A DNA stretch of 64,000 nucleotides from CANLBN01 sp050633525 (GTDB lineage: Bacteria > Pseudomonadota > Gammaproteobacteria > Pseudomonadales > Cellvibrionaceae). Below, piece by piece: positions 24,701 to 31,799 of this stretch. The stretch is taken from NCBI GenBank assembly GCA_050633525.1, contig JBOEGR010000013.1, positions 62,001 through 126,000 of the forward strand, read 5' to 3'. The translations under genes were made by a program, and so were the position numbers. Below the pieces are notes generated by a model. It was not told where the DNA came from and did not search any database. It was given only the letters and a program-made list of their open reading frames with translations. Within the stretch, counting starts at the first letter, position 1. Every line of letters begins with the position of its first letter.

Positions 24701-27189
24701 ATAAAGAAGGTTATGAAAAGGGCGTGCATGACCATGATGCGGCTTTACTATTGGCCGAATTAATACCGGCAATTGAGCGTGCAGAATTGCTGCGTTACGA
24801 TCCGCTTAGTCGTGGTTTGGCGCAAATATTTTGGGCTAATATCAACAGCAAGCAAAATACAATTGAGTATAACCTGAGTCATGAAACATGGTCTGAAAGA
24901 GCGTTATCGGCATTCCAAATGCGCTCAGCTTTTGCTAGTGATAATGCCATCCAATTGCTGGTAGAAGAAATTAACGAGGCGATTAATCAATTTATCGAAA
25001 AGCACCCTATCGATGTTAGTCCTTTAGACATTCGACGCGCTGCCGATTATTTAGCAGCAGAGCTTGGTCGTGAGAGAGTGGAGTTTATTGGTAGCAAGTA
25101 TGCTACTGAACTTGTTGCTGAATTTAAGCGTTCTTTAAATGATTCTGATTGGCGTCAATATCAAAAGTCACTTGAGAAACTAATGGGTTGGCCTGCCGAG
25201 CGTTGGAATTTAAGTAAAGCGTGGTTAGAGGCTTTGGTAAAAAATAAAAAATTACCTATGTTGGCGCATTATATTCCAGAAGCCATCGGTTTAATTAATG
25301 CAGATGAGCGTTTAAGTCGACGTTTTGTTGAGGCTGATTTAGAAATAACAGTCAACGGTTTATTAGGTGATCATACTCGTATTAAAGACCAGTCATTGCA
25401 CTTCTCGGTAGATGATTTTTTACAGCGAGTAGAGCATCATAAATATGATGTGATTCCAGCATACCATCGATATTTAGAGATTCGACAAGATGTGATACAA
25501 AAAGAACGTGATACTTTAAGGCTGGAAGAATTTAAGCCCAAGCCGCTCAGTTCTTTTGTTCGAAACCGTCTAATCAACGAAGCCTATTTACCGATTATAG
25601 GCGATAACCTAGCCAAGCAAATGGGTACGATTGGAGAAAATAAGCGCACAGATTTGATGGGCTTGTTGATGATGATTTCTCCTCCCGGTTACGGTAAGAC
25701 AACGCTGATGGAATATGTTGCTAGCCGTTTAGGTTTAATTTTTATGAAAATTAATTGTCCTTCGCTGGGGCATGACGTACTCTCGCTTGACCCTGAGCAA
25801 GCACCTAATGCGACTGCAAGGCAAGAACTGATTAAGCTCAATCTTGGCCTTGAGATGGGCAATAATGTGATGTTATATCTGGATGATATTCAGCATACAC
25901 ACCCTGAATTTTTGCAAAAATTCATTTCGCTATGTGATGGTACACGCCGTATCGAGGGGGTCTGGAAAGGTAAGACAAAAACCTATGACATGCGGGGCCG
26001 TAAGTTTTGTGTTGTGATGGCAGGTAATCCTTATACTGAATCTGGTGAGGCTTTTAAAGTCCCCGATATGTTGGCTAACCGTGCAGATATTTATAACTTG
26101 GGTGATATTCTTGGGGGAATGGATGAGCAGTTTGCATTAAGCTATATTGAGAACTCTCTAACATCGAACCCTATATTGGCCCCGCTTGCTTTACGCGATC
26201 TAGATGATCTATATAAATTAGTCCGTATGTGTAAAGGTGAAAACATCCCCACTACTGACTTAAGTTATCAGTACAGTGGTGCTGAGATTAATGAAATCAA
26301 AGAAGTGCTGAGTAAATTGTTTGCCATTCAAGATGTGGTGTTAAAAATCAATCAGCAATATATCGCATCTGCTGCACAAAATGATAAATATCGTGTTGAG
26401 CCACCATTTAAATTGCAGGGTAGTTATCGCAATATGAATAAAATGGCAGAGAAAGTATCGGCGGTAATGAATCAAGATGAAATGATGGAAATGATTGCAG
26501 ATCACTATCTTGGCGAATCACAATTATTAACAACGGGCGCTGAAGATAATTTGCTAAAACTCGCTGAGCTCCGCGGTAATATGACGCAAGAACAATCCCA
26601 GCGTTGGAAACAAATAAAGCAAGACTTTTTACGTAATAAGTCGATGGGAGGCGATGATGCAGATACAGGTAATAAAGTTGTTGTTCAATTAAACGATATT
26701 GTCGATAGTCTTAAAAATTTAAGTGCAGTAACGAGTGAGAATGGTAAGTCATTATTATCTGTTGCCGATGTTCTGGAAAAAGAAAATGATAACTCTCAGC
26801 TTGTTCAAGCTGAAACACCGACTGTAATGCCAGAAAGTGCTCAAATGGCGAATTCTCTTATGGAAGTATTAGAGAAAATTGATCAAACATTGAGTGATAA
26901 TGAAAATGGCTCAGTAATAGATGAGCCATTAATTAAACTTGCTGAAGAAATACGCTTGATTGCAAAACCATTGATTAAAAAAATGGATAAAAAGCTAGCG
27001 GTTGATCTCCGCACTTACTATCGAATCACTGAGCTATCTAAAAAGGTAGTAGAAATCAAAAAGAATAATATGCCAGCTAAAAAGCCAGTGGTCGAGGGCG
27101 GGGCTAAGGTAAAAGCCAAAACGAAAAGTAAAAAAACGAATGTAAAATCGAACGCTGCTAAAAGTAACTCTTCTAAAGGAGAAAAGTAA
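21769..27189 (+). CDS. Giant DUF3686-AAA ATPase (DNA-repair-ATPase family)
   Basis: Protein of 1806 residues of the family annotated as DNA repair ATPase (DUF3686 followed by AAA). Residues about 60-460 are beta-rich and fit the DUF3686/propeller-like part. Residues about 520-900 are largely coiled coil with repeated Glu/Gln/Leu heptads. Residues about 900-1270 are mixed. The AAA module has Walker A PPGYGKTT (1305-1312, Lys1310), Walker B VMLYLDDIQ (1367-1375, Asp1372-Asp1373 in place of the usual DE) and sensor-1 VVMAGNPYT (from 1415). The tail (about 1760-1806) is Lys/Ser-rich and disordered. Despite the family name nothing here points to DNA repair; context with PspA and flotillin suggests membrane remodelling. 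It has its own leader and overlaps the TerB-like gene by one base (TAATG). Confidence 0.88.
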   Translation: MVTHNQNDSLQDSDAIVDKAVAEGGAYDIIQQRLLDQGAELNTKTQKLNDARLEEFGSSDMEVAARVRVRTENNCIARDIVQVGEHLLFGYNVFIGLKKETKIEDVFSLFKIKEDEGGYEMLPVSSNNTFLSDTRFVNDFDELYRYYKNTRLIQLSIMHGKLLAGFQIGEKLEDIRVFRWSISADAKKIEYIDNRGERDIQLPPPHDFEWVETTREDIVHGRHAHINVLDAVFVETLGGDLTIKVENNTEDGLGIYREKVEDKTQSLDDADVFYARVGKLILIKVLPYRETQWRYLIFNTLTQTVVRIDAIGESCVQLPEDHGIIFPGGYYLENGEHKKFNEEYRGLQFKRQIRSPNGEDVLYVFYEPEGGAVGLFAYNLIEKKLQNPIYGNGYALFENGRVVIFSAEVEPTRVHPMQIWNTPYLSAEYASQAPSSQTFFGRIGNAVLVRGVSDLYSICRMINNQSVSSALYEELSKVARRAFDDHYWITEKEAGNIDDTLRAIADTAELVIDEFEKVESIRKQSAKTMAEAEREQQELLVSVRPDNWETAERYVNALGQIRRQRGHLTTIKERRYIDQSRIAQLDQELVDVEQQLSSQTVEFLMDEQALLPYLAKINELNHSIDGVTTIAALSPLLDEIETTASGLDLLSELMGTLKIDDATIRTRIIDTISEVYSKLNQSKAQAKHKEKGLGSKEAIAQFGAQFKLFSQTITNALGLSITPEKCDEQLARLLIQLEELESQFSDHDEFLSDIMAKREEIYQSFESHKQQLVDERQRKAQAVSDAADRVLKSIEKRSLKFSDANDLNTYFASDALVAKTRELAERLRELDSAVKADDIDARFKAIKEQALRSLRDKTDIYENDGNVIKLGPRHKFSVNTQELDLTILPRSGHLTVHLTGTNFYESIDNPELDSLSDYWDLSLESETEELYRSEFLAASILDAAEKQTFDLSMEKLRLAINDEKEINQLVKTFAVPRYKEGYEKGVHDHDAALLLAELIPAIERAELLRYDPLSRGLAQIFWANINSKQNTIEYNLSHETWSERALSAFQMRSAFASDNAIQLLVEEINEAINQFIEKHPIDVSPLDIRRAADYLAAELGRERVEFIGSKYATELVAEFKRSLNDSDWRQYQKSLEKLMGWPAERWNLSKAWLEALVKNKKLPMLAHYIPEAIGLINADERLSRRFVEADLEITVNGLLGDHTRIKDQSLHFSVDDFLQRVEHHKYDVIPAYHRYLEIRQDVIQKERDTLRLEEFKPKPLSSFVRNRLINEAYLPIIGDNLAKQMGTIGENKRTDLMGLLMMISPPGYGKTTLMEYVASRLGLIFMKINCPSLGHDVLSLDPEQAPNATARQELIKLNLGLEMGNNVMLYLDDIQHTHPEFLQKFISLCDGTRRIEGVWKGKTKTYDMRGRKFCVVMAGNPYTESGEAFKVPDMLANRADIYNLGDILGGMDEQFALSYIENSLTSNPILAPLALRDLDDLYKLVRMCKGENIPTTDLSYQYSGAEINEIKEVLSKLFAIQDVVLKINQQYIASAAQNDKYRVEPPFKLQGSYRNMNKMAEKVSAVMNQDEMMEMIADHYLGESQLLTTGAEDNLLKLAELRGNMTQEQSQRWKQIKQDFLRNKSMGGDDADTGNKVVVQLNDIVDSLKNLSAVTSENGKSLLSVADVLEKENDNSQLVQAETPTVMPESAQMANSLMEVLEKIDQTLSDNENGSVIDEPLIKLAEEIRLIAKPLIKKMDKKLAVDLRTYYRITELSKKVVEIKKNNMPAKKPVVEGGAKVKAKTKSKKTNVKSNAAKSNSSKGEK

Positions 27190-27419
27190 TGAGTAATGAT
27201 TATTTGGAGTTAAGTTTTCAATCTATACAATGTTTTGCTAATGACGGGAAGTTATTAATAGATGAGTTAGATCAATTGTTATTCATAGCGCTCAGAGATG
27301 GGGTTGTGGATGATGATGAAAAAAGAGTGTTAAACAATATTTTCTCTAAGTTAAATGATGAGGAACTTACTGATGAGATGCAAAAAAAGATCACAGAAAT
27401 AAAAAATACATATTTTTAA
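27189..27419 (+). CDS. Small TerB-like acidic protein
   Basis: Protein of 76 residues, shorter than classical TerB (about 150). It is acidic and all-helical in appearance, with DGVVDDDEKRVLNNIF (about 38-53) matching the metal-binding acidic turn and helix of TerB domains. Its ATG shares a base with the stop of the ATPase gene, so it is translationally coupled and probably a dedicated partner of the ATPase. TerB domains are commonly linked to envelope-stress systems and Ca2+ or metal binding; direct function is unknown. Confidence 0.72.
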   Translation: MSNDYLELSFQSIQCFANDGKLLIDELDQLLFIALRDGVVDDDEKRVLNNIFSKLNDEELTDEMQKKITEIKNTYF

Positions 27420-27438
27420 GCTGTGGCGAGTTTAATTT

Positions 27439-28578
27439 ATGTTTGAATTAATTACCCCGGATTTTTCACAGGTCGAATGGCTTGTTCATGGCTGTGTTTT
27501 TGCCTTAAATCTTATCCTGTTGTTTTTTGCTAAGCCAATTATCAATCGTATTGATCCGGGGCAGGATCATTCAATAGCACTAAAAATATTTGTTACGATT
27601 AATATATTTTTCTTGATTTTCCATGGTGTGGATATTGTTTTAATGACGCTGAATTTGGATTATCAAAATCTCTTCATAAAGTTGGCTTATACAGCGTTGT
27701 GTTTTTATGTGAGTATTTTAGTCTTTAAAATTGGGAATGCTTTTTTTAGACGACGCTTTGGTAAGGCGAAAATATTTGAGGGGGAGCTGATATACCAAGA
27801 TTCTTATAGTAGCCGTGTTGTCGAACTCATTTTTTTAGTTACTATATTTCTATTTGCTACCTATACTTTTATCAAAATTTGGGGGATGGATAGCTTATTA
27901 GAAACAACCGGGATCTTTGGTATTGCTATTGGTTTCGCCGCTCTGACTAGTAGTGTTTGGGCTCCTGATATATTAAGTGGTTTGATCATATTAAATACGA
28001 ATATATTGGAAGATGGTGATGTGGTAGTGGTTGATGGTTATAAAGATGAATATATTATCCATAAGGTCAGTTTTATCTATACGGTTTTATATGATATTCG
28101 CAATAATCATAGGACCTTTATCCGCAATAAAAAATTTATTGAATCAAAAATTGACAACTTAAGTCGGGTTGCAAGCACGGATGGTATAAGAAAATCCATT
28201 ACATACAATATTGCCTATCCGAATTATTCCAAGGATAAAGAAATTCGAGTTGAGAGTTTAAAAATATTTAACAAACAAGTTGATCAATTATTTTCAATGG
28301 CTAATGAGCTTGCTGTAGACAAAGTGGATTTGCCTCTTAAGAGTCAAAAACCATTCGAGTGGTTTTTGACTAAGACAGGAGATTATGCTTTGGAATATAC
28401 TCTATTTGTTTATTTAGAGCCTGTCCCTACGACTAAAATCACATCGGTAGCGAGAAAACATTTATTATCTAGCTTATATAATATTAATGCCGCAGTGTTA
28501 GAGTCATCCACTATGGTTGGTTTAGAATTAAAAACACCTGATTTATTGTCGTTTCATCAAGAAAATACTCCTGAGTAG
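27439..28578 (+). CDS. MscS family mechanosensitive channel
   Basis: MscS-type protein of 379 residues. Hydrophobic helices lie at about 14-32, 46-68, 77-98, 126-148 and 156-185. The last contains TGIFGIAIGFAALTSSVW, the Gly/Ala-rich pore helix equivalent to MscS TM3. The following WAPDILSGLIIL and LEDGDVVVVDGYKD form the start of the beta domain, and the C-terminal part matches the MscS cytoplasmic alpha/beta domain. It is placed 19 nt after the TerB-like gene and 12 nt before the zinc-ribbon gene, so it belongs to the ATPase unit. It would relieve or sense membrane tension, fitting an envelope-stress role. Confidence 0.88.
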   Translation: MFELITPDFSQVEWLVHGCVFALNLILLFFAKPIINRIDPGQDHSIALKIFVTINIFFLIFHGVDIVLMTLNLDYQNLFIKLAYTALCFYVSILVFKIGNAFFRRRFGKAKIFEGELIYQDSYSSRVVELIFLVTIFLFATYTFIKIWGMDSLLETTGIFGIAIGFAALTSSVWAPDILSGLIILNTNILEDGDVVVVDGYKDEYIIHKVSFIYTVLYDIRNNHRTFIRNKKFIESKIDNLSRVASTDGIRKSITYNIAYPNYSKDKEIRVESLKIFNKQVDQLFSMANELAVDKVDLPLKSQKPFEWFLTKTGDYALEYTLFVYLEPVPTTKITSVARKHLLSSLYNINAAVLESSTMVGLELKTPDLLSFHQENTPE

Positions 28579-28590
28579 AGGAGATAAATA

Positions 28591-29145
28591 ATGCAATGTA
28601 CAAGTTGTAATAAAGGTCAGTTAGAGCCGGGTTTTATCGATGGTTTATTTCGAGCAAGTATCTGCAATCAGTGCGGCGGCTACTGGATATTAATTGAGGA
28701 CTATTTGTCATGGAAAGACAATAACCCCGGCTATGAATTTCAAGATGACATAAAATATGAGCAAGAGGCTCAGGAGTCTCATCGAGCATTGTTATGCCCA
28801 GTATCCGGTTCTATCATGTCGAAGTTCCGCATTTCCTCTGCCACCAGTCACCGTTTGGATTACAGCGCCAGTGTAGGTGGTATCTGGTTAGATAAGGGCG
28901 AGTGGGAGCTTATTTTAGAGTCGGGTGTGGCCGGCTCATTGAATGCGATTGTCACCGGTGAGTGGCAGCACAAACTACGCAACGATGCCGCTAAAGCGCA
29001 TTTTGGTAAAATGTATAGTGAGAAGTTTGGAGAAGACAGTTATATTAAGGTGAAGCATTTTCGTGAGTGGTTAAATTCTCAAGCACATAAAGCGGATTTG
29101 AAGGCCTACCTTATGGCCGATGATCCTTATTCTGCTGAAAAATAG
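28591..29145 (+). CDS. TFIIB-type zinc ribbon protein
   Basis: Protein of 184 residues with zf-TFIIB features: Cys3-x2-Cys6 and Cys25-x2-Cys28 form a four-Cys zinc ribbon at the N-terminus. A second half-motif (LLCPVSGSIMSKFRI, then GGIWLDKGEWELI, about 68-110) is the usual WLDxGELE-like partner segment of this family. The C-terminal 70 residues are charged and helical. AGAGGAG precedes the ATG. Function unknown; such proteins often accompany membrane or proteolysis modules. It follows the MscS gene by 12 nt and closes the tightly spaced run. Confidence 0.82.
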   Translation: MQCTSCNKGQLEPGFIDGLFRASICNQCGGYWILIEDYLSWKDNNPGYEFQDDIKYEQEAQESHRALLCPVSGSIMSKFRISSATSHRLDYSASVGGIWLDKGEWELILESGVAGSLNAIVTGEWQHKLRNDAAKAHFGKMYSEKFGEDSYIKVKHFREWLNSQAHKADLKAYLMADDPYSAEK

Positions 29146-29216
29146 CTATGCAGGTCAACTCATAGCCACTGGTAATAGATATTAATAGTAATTAAATAGT
29201 AACGGAGAAATTTATC

Positions 29217-29588
29217 GTGGCTGATACTAAGCCTCTACAGTCTAATTTAGAAGAAAACTATCACTCATTCTTTAGTGATGCGGTGAATATGGGGTGTGTG
29301 TGGGGTTTACAAAATGAAGAGGGTTGGGCGCAATGCGGCTCTGAAAAATATCCCGAGACAGCCGTTATCCCTTTTTGGTCTCAACCTGAGTATGCGAAAG
29401 TTCATTGTCAGGATGATTGGTCTGATTACCAGGTGGTAGCGGTGTCTTTGGAGGAGTTCTTAGATGATTGGCTTACCGGCATGCACGAAGATGTGTTGCT
29501 GGTCGGTATTAATTGGAATGATGAGCTAGAGGGCGACGATTACGAGCCTTTAGATATTTTACATGAGTTTGAGCAAGCCTTAGCTTAA
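29217..29588 (+). CDS. DUF2750 protein
   Basis: Small acidic protein of 123 residues of the DUF2750 family. The conserved VWGLQNEEGWAQC (about 28-40), VIPFWSQPEYAK (about 51-62) and final LVGINWN (about 95-101) segments are present. GTG start at 29217 with ACGGAGAA upstream. Function unknown. It follows the zinc-ribbon gene by 71 bp and is closed by a bidirectional terminator, so it may be the last gene of the island unit or a separate one. Confidence 0.82.
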   Translation: MADTKPLQSNLEENYHSFFSDAVNMGCVWGLQNEEGWAQCGSEKYPETAVIPFWSQPEYAKVHCQDDWSDYQVVAVSLEEFLDDWLTGMHEDVLLVGINWNDELEGDDYEPLDILHEFEQALA

Positions 29589-29628
29589 TACAAGGCCTCA
29601 TATTTATATAAACGTCTTTTTTGGAGCA

Positions 29629-29660
29629 AAAAAAACGCCAGCTGTTACTGGCGTTTTTTA
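29629..29660. terminator. Bidirectional Rho-independent terminator
   Basis: Stem ACGCCAG (29635-29641) with CTGGCGT (29648-29654), 6-nt loop, an A run before and a T run after. It lies between the convergent DUF2750 gene and the minus-strand gene ending at 29673 and can serve both. Confidence 0.9.
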
Positions 29661-29672
29661 TTTGTTAATAAC

Positions 29673-30020
29673 TTAAGCTACTGATGATTGAGAATCGTCG
29701 AAGGAGTCACCAAATGAATCATCGCTGCCAAATAAGTATTTTTGTACAATTTCAACCACGTGCTCTGAAGTATGGTCTTCGAGCTCCATGAGTGAATCGA
29801 ACTCAGGTGTCACTTTGTCAGACAGTTGATCATTGCCTTTAACCAGTCCAACCTCGCAGAGTACGTATTTTTTAGGGGTAGCGGAGCCATCCTGTAGACC
29901 TAATACAGCAAAGCCAAAGTCAGAACAAAGACGATATAGTTGGGGAAGCTTAGAGTCTTCATTGATGTGAATTTCTCTCGCATTTTCCGATAAATGCTGC
30001 TTTCTCGATGTGAAAAACAT
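29673..30020 (-). CDS. Hypothetical protein
   Basis: Protein of 115 residues with no family I recognise. It is soluble and mildly acidic. The middle (YRLCSDFGFAVLGLQDG, about 29-45) looks like a structured beta-alpha core. The end is a low-complexity Asp/Ser/Phe-rich tail (about 97-112). A GAGAGAGG-type Shine-Dalgarno precedes the ATG at 30020. The 293-bp region upstream holds a perfect CRP-type palindrome, so cAMP-CRP control is plausible. A good terminator follows. Confidence 0.65.
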   Translation of the reverse strand: MFFTSRKQHLSENAREIHINEDSKLPQLYRLCSDFGFAVLGLQDGSATPKKYVLCEVGLVKGNDQLSDKVTPEFDSLMELEDHTSEHVVEIVQKYLFGSDDSFGDSFDDSQSSVA

Positions 30021-30229
30021 GGTGCTATACCTCTCTCAACCTTACGTGATGCTATTGTTTTTATGGTCTTGCTTAGTTGGTTTCAGCTTTCTATCTAGCT
30101 ATTTTTACTTTTATGCTTTGATAAGAGTTAGATAGATCTTTTTTTGCTACTTATTTATACGTAAATATGGCCTAAATTTGTCATTTTTGACAGCATTTTG
30201 GCAATTAATTCCTAATTATGACTCATTTA

Positions 30230-30245
30230 TGTGACCGATGTCACA
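30230..30245. promoter_or_regulatory. Perfect CRP/Vfr-type site
   Basis: TGTGACCGATGTCACA is an exact TGTGA-N6-TCACA consensus palindrome. It lies 210 bp upstream of the 29673-30020 gene start and about 70 bp beyond the end of the rhombosortase gene, so the hypothetical gene is the likely target. Confidence 0.7.
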
Positions 30246-30313
30246 TTTTTTGACGTTTATTATGTCATTCTTATTGGATTATGTTGCACTGCAAAATGAA
30301 ATATGCTTGGACT

Positions 30314-30928
30314 TTAGTCTAAGGCCTGCTTGCTTACTTTACGACAGATAGCATGTTTAATAAAGTAAAAAGCAAGGCCTGAAGCGACACCTAAAGAGTG
30401 CGACTCAATAGCAACCCCAACACCTATAAATTCTGCAAGAGTGGCACTGGCTCCATATATTTGTTCATAAAGAATCTTCCCGATAACGCACATAATCGCG
30501 ATACTGAAAAGGGTGCGTGAGTGACGCCAATACTTCAGTAGCAAATAAATGAGCAAGCCGTGGAAAATGCCAGAAAAGCCAACATAGGATGTAAAGTCAG
30601 TTGTTAACCATAGGCCGGTGCTGATAAATACCGCACTAAATACTAGAAACAAAATAAAGTCTCTCGTGGGCAGCCACTCTCGAAAGACAGCGCGTAGTAA
30701 GATGACATTGAGTAAATTAATCCATAAGTGAGACCAGCTGGCGTGAATAAAGTGGCCTGATATGAGTCGCCAGCATTCTGTGAAGAAGGGCTTAGCGGAG
30801 TAATAAGGGCGTAATTCCAAGAACTCAATCATGCTCGCTATGGGCAAACACAGCAAGAGAATTGAAATAAAGACAATAAAAGGCAGGTGTGCACCACAAG
30901 CGCTATATAATCTTTGGGGTGATAGCAT
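30314..30928 (-). CDS. rrtA: Rhombosortase (rhomboid-like C-terminal sorting protease)
   Basis: Rhomboid-family protein of 204 residues with about six transmembrane helices. WRLISGHFIHASWSHLWIN (about 49-67) is the His-rich L1/TM2 segment, the catalytic Ser is in VGFSGIFHGL (about 116-125) with the GxSGxxHG pattern typical of rhombosortases, and the catalytic His is in ESHSLGVASG. Rhombosortases process proteins with a GlyGly-CTERM tail for cell-surface anchoring. No GlyGly-CTERM substrate is encoded in this window. Its ATG overlaps the stop of the metallophosphoesterase gene by one base. Confidence 0.8.
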   Translation of the reverse strand: MLSPQRLYSACGAHLPFIVFISILLLCLPIASMIEFLELRPYYSAKPFFTECWRLISGHFIHASWSHLWINLLNVILLRAVFREWLPTRDFILFLVFSAVFISTGLWLTTDFTSYVGFSGIFHGLLIYLLLKYWRHSRTLFSIAIMCVIGKILYEQIYGASATLAEFIGVGVAIESHSLGVASGLAFYFIKHAICRKVSKQALD

Positions 30929-31776
30929 TATGTATACTGCTCTGAAACGTCACTAATGTCTAAGTCTTTGCCTTGTTGTTTGCGTTCGGCCTCCGGCAAA
31001 ATATCCATGCTAGGCCATAAGCCATTTTCTAGCGCTAGCGCATAGGGAGTGTTTAACCCCGCATCTATCATGTTTGCTTTTGCTTTAGCGTAGTTGTAAT
31101 GCAAGCGATGAAACTCGAAGCTGATGCCATCATACGTGGGCGATAGTACGCTATACCATGTATAAGTATTGCCATCATTGGCAGGCATGCCGATTGCCCC
31201 TGCGTTATGCCATATATGTTCAGAAGATTCTGTTTTTATTTTCTTTGTAAAAGGGATGCCGCTATGCCCAGCAACAATAATATCACTTTGGCTGTGTTGA
31301 AATTGTTTTATAAATTTATCTCTATCTGTAGAGGGGAAAATAAATTGATTGATCTCGCTAACACTGCCGTGTACAACGCTGACGGTTTTATTTTTTATTG
31401 TAAAGTTAATTTTCCTAGGTAGCTCCGAGAACCATTGGCGTTGTGCCAATGTTAGTTTTTTATTTGCAAACTGAAACCATTCAGCAGAAAGTAGATCGCA
31501 GCTAGAACCTTCGCCAAATCCACAGCCACAGTCGTCAGCATCGCTAGCAAAAGATTCTTCGCAATTACCCATAAGTACGTGAATGCCCCAGTCGCGAATA
31601 CATTCAACGGTTTCATAAGGTTGACCACAGTAAGCAACAATATCGCCGGTACAGATAATATGGTCTGGCGTAATGTTGAGCAATTGTGCTTGCTCTCGAA
31701 GAGCTAGTAGAGCCTCGAGATTAGAATAAGGTCCGCCAAATAACAATAGTGGTTTTTGTAATTTTCCTAGGTTCAT
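30928..31776 (-). CDS. Divergent metallophosphoesterase-like protein
   Basis: Protein of 282 residues of the metallophosphatase superfamily (YfcE/Icc-like fold). TGDIVAYCGQP (about 43-53) and MGNCEES (about 69-75) match motifs II and III, and VVHGSVSE (about 134-141) matches the His motif. But motif I reads GGPYSNLEAL instead of (S)DxHGNLEAL, lacking both metal ligands, and the last motif is AGHSG instead of GHTH. The metal site must be altered or incomplete, though the fold is kept. A Cys cluster DDCGCGFGEGSSC (about 81-93) follows motif III. It is translationally coupled to rhombosortase and lies 23 nt after the symporter gene. Confidence 0.75.
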   Translation of the reverse strand: MNLGKLQKPLLLFGGPYSNLEALLALREQAQLLNITPDHIICTGDIVAYCGQPYETVECIRDWGIHVLMGNCEESFASDADDCGCGFGEGSSCDLLSAEWFQFANKKLTLAQRQWFSELPRKINFTIKNKTVSVVHGSVSEINQFIFPSTDRDKFIKQFQHSQSDIIVAGHSGIPFTKKIKTESSEHIWHNAGAIGMPANDGNTYTWYSVLSPTYDGISFEFHRLHYNYAKAKANMIDAGLNTPYALALENGLWPSMDILPEAERKQQGKDLDISDVSEQYT

Positions 31777-31799
31777 TTTTCTTCAGAGGCTCTATACAT

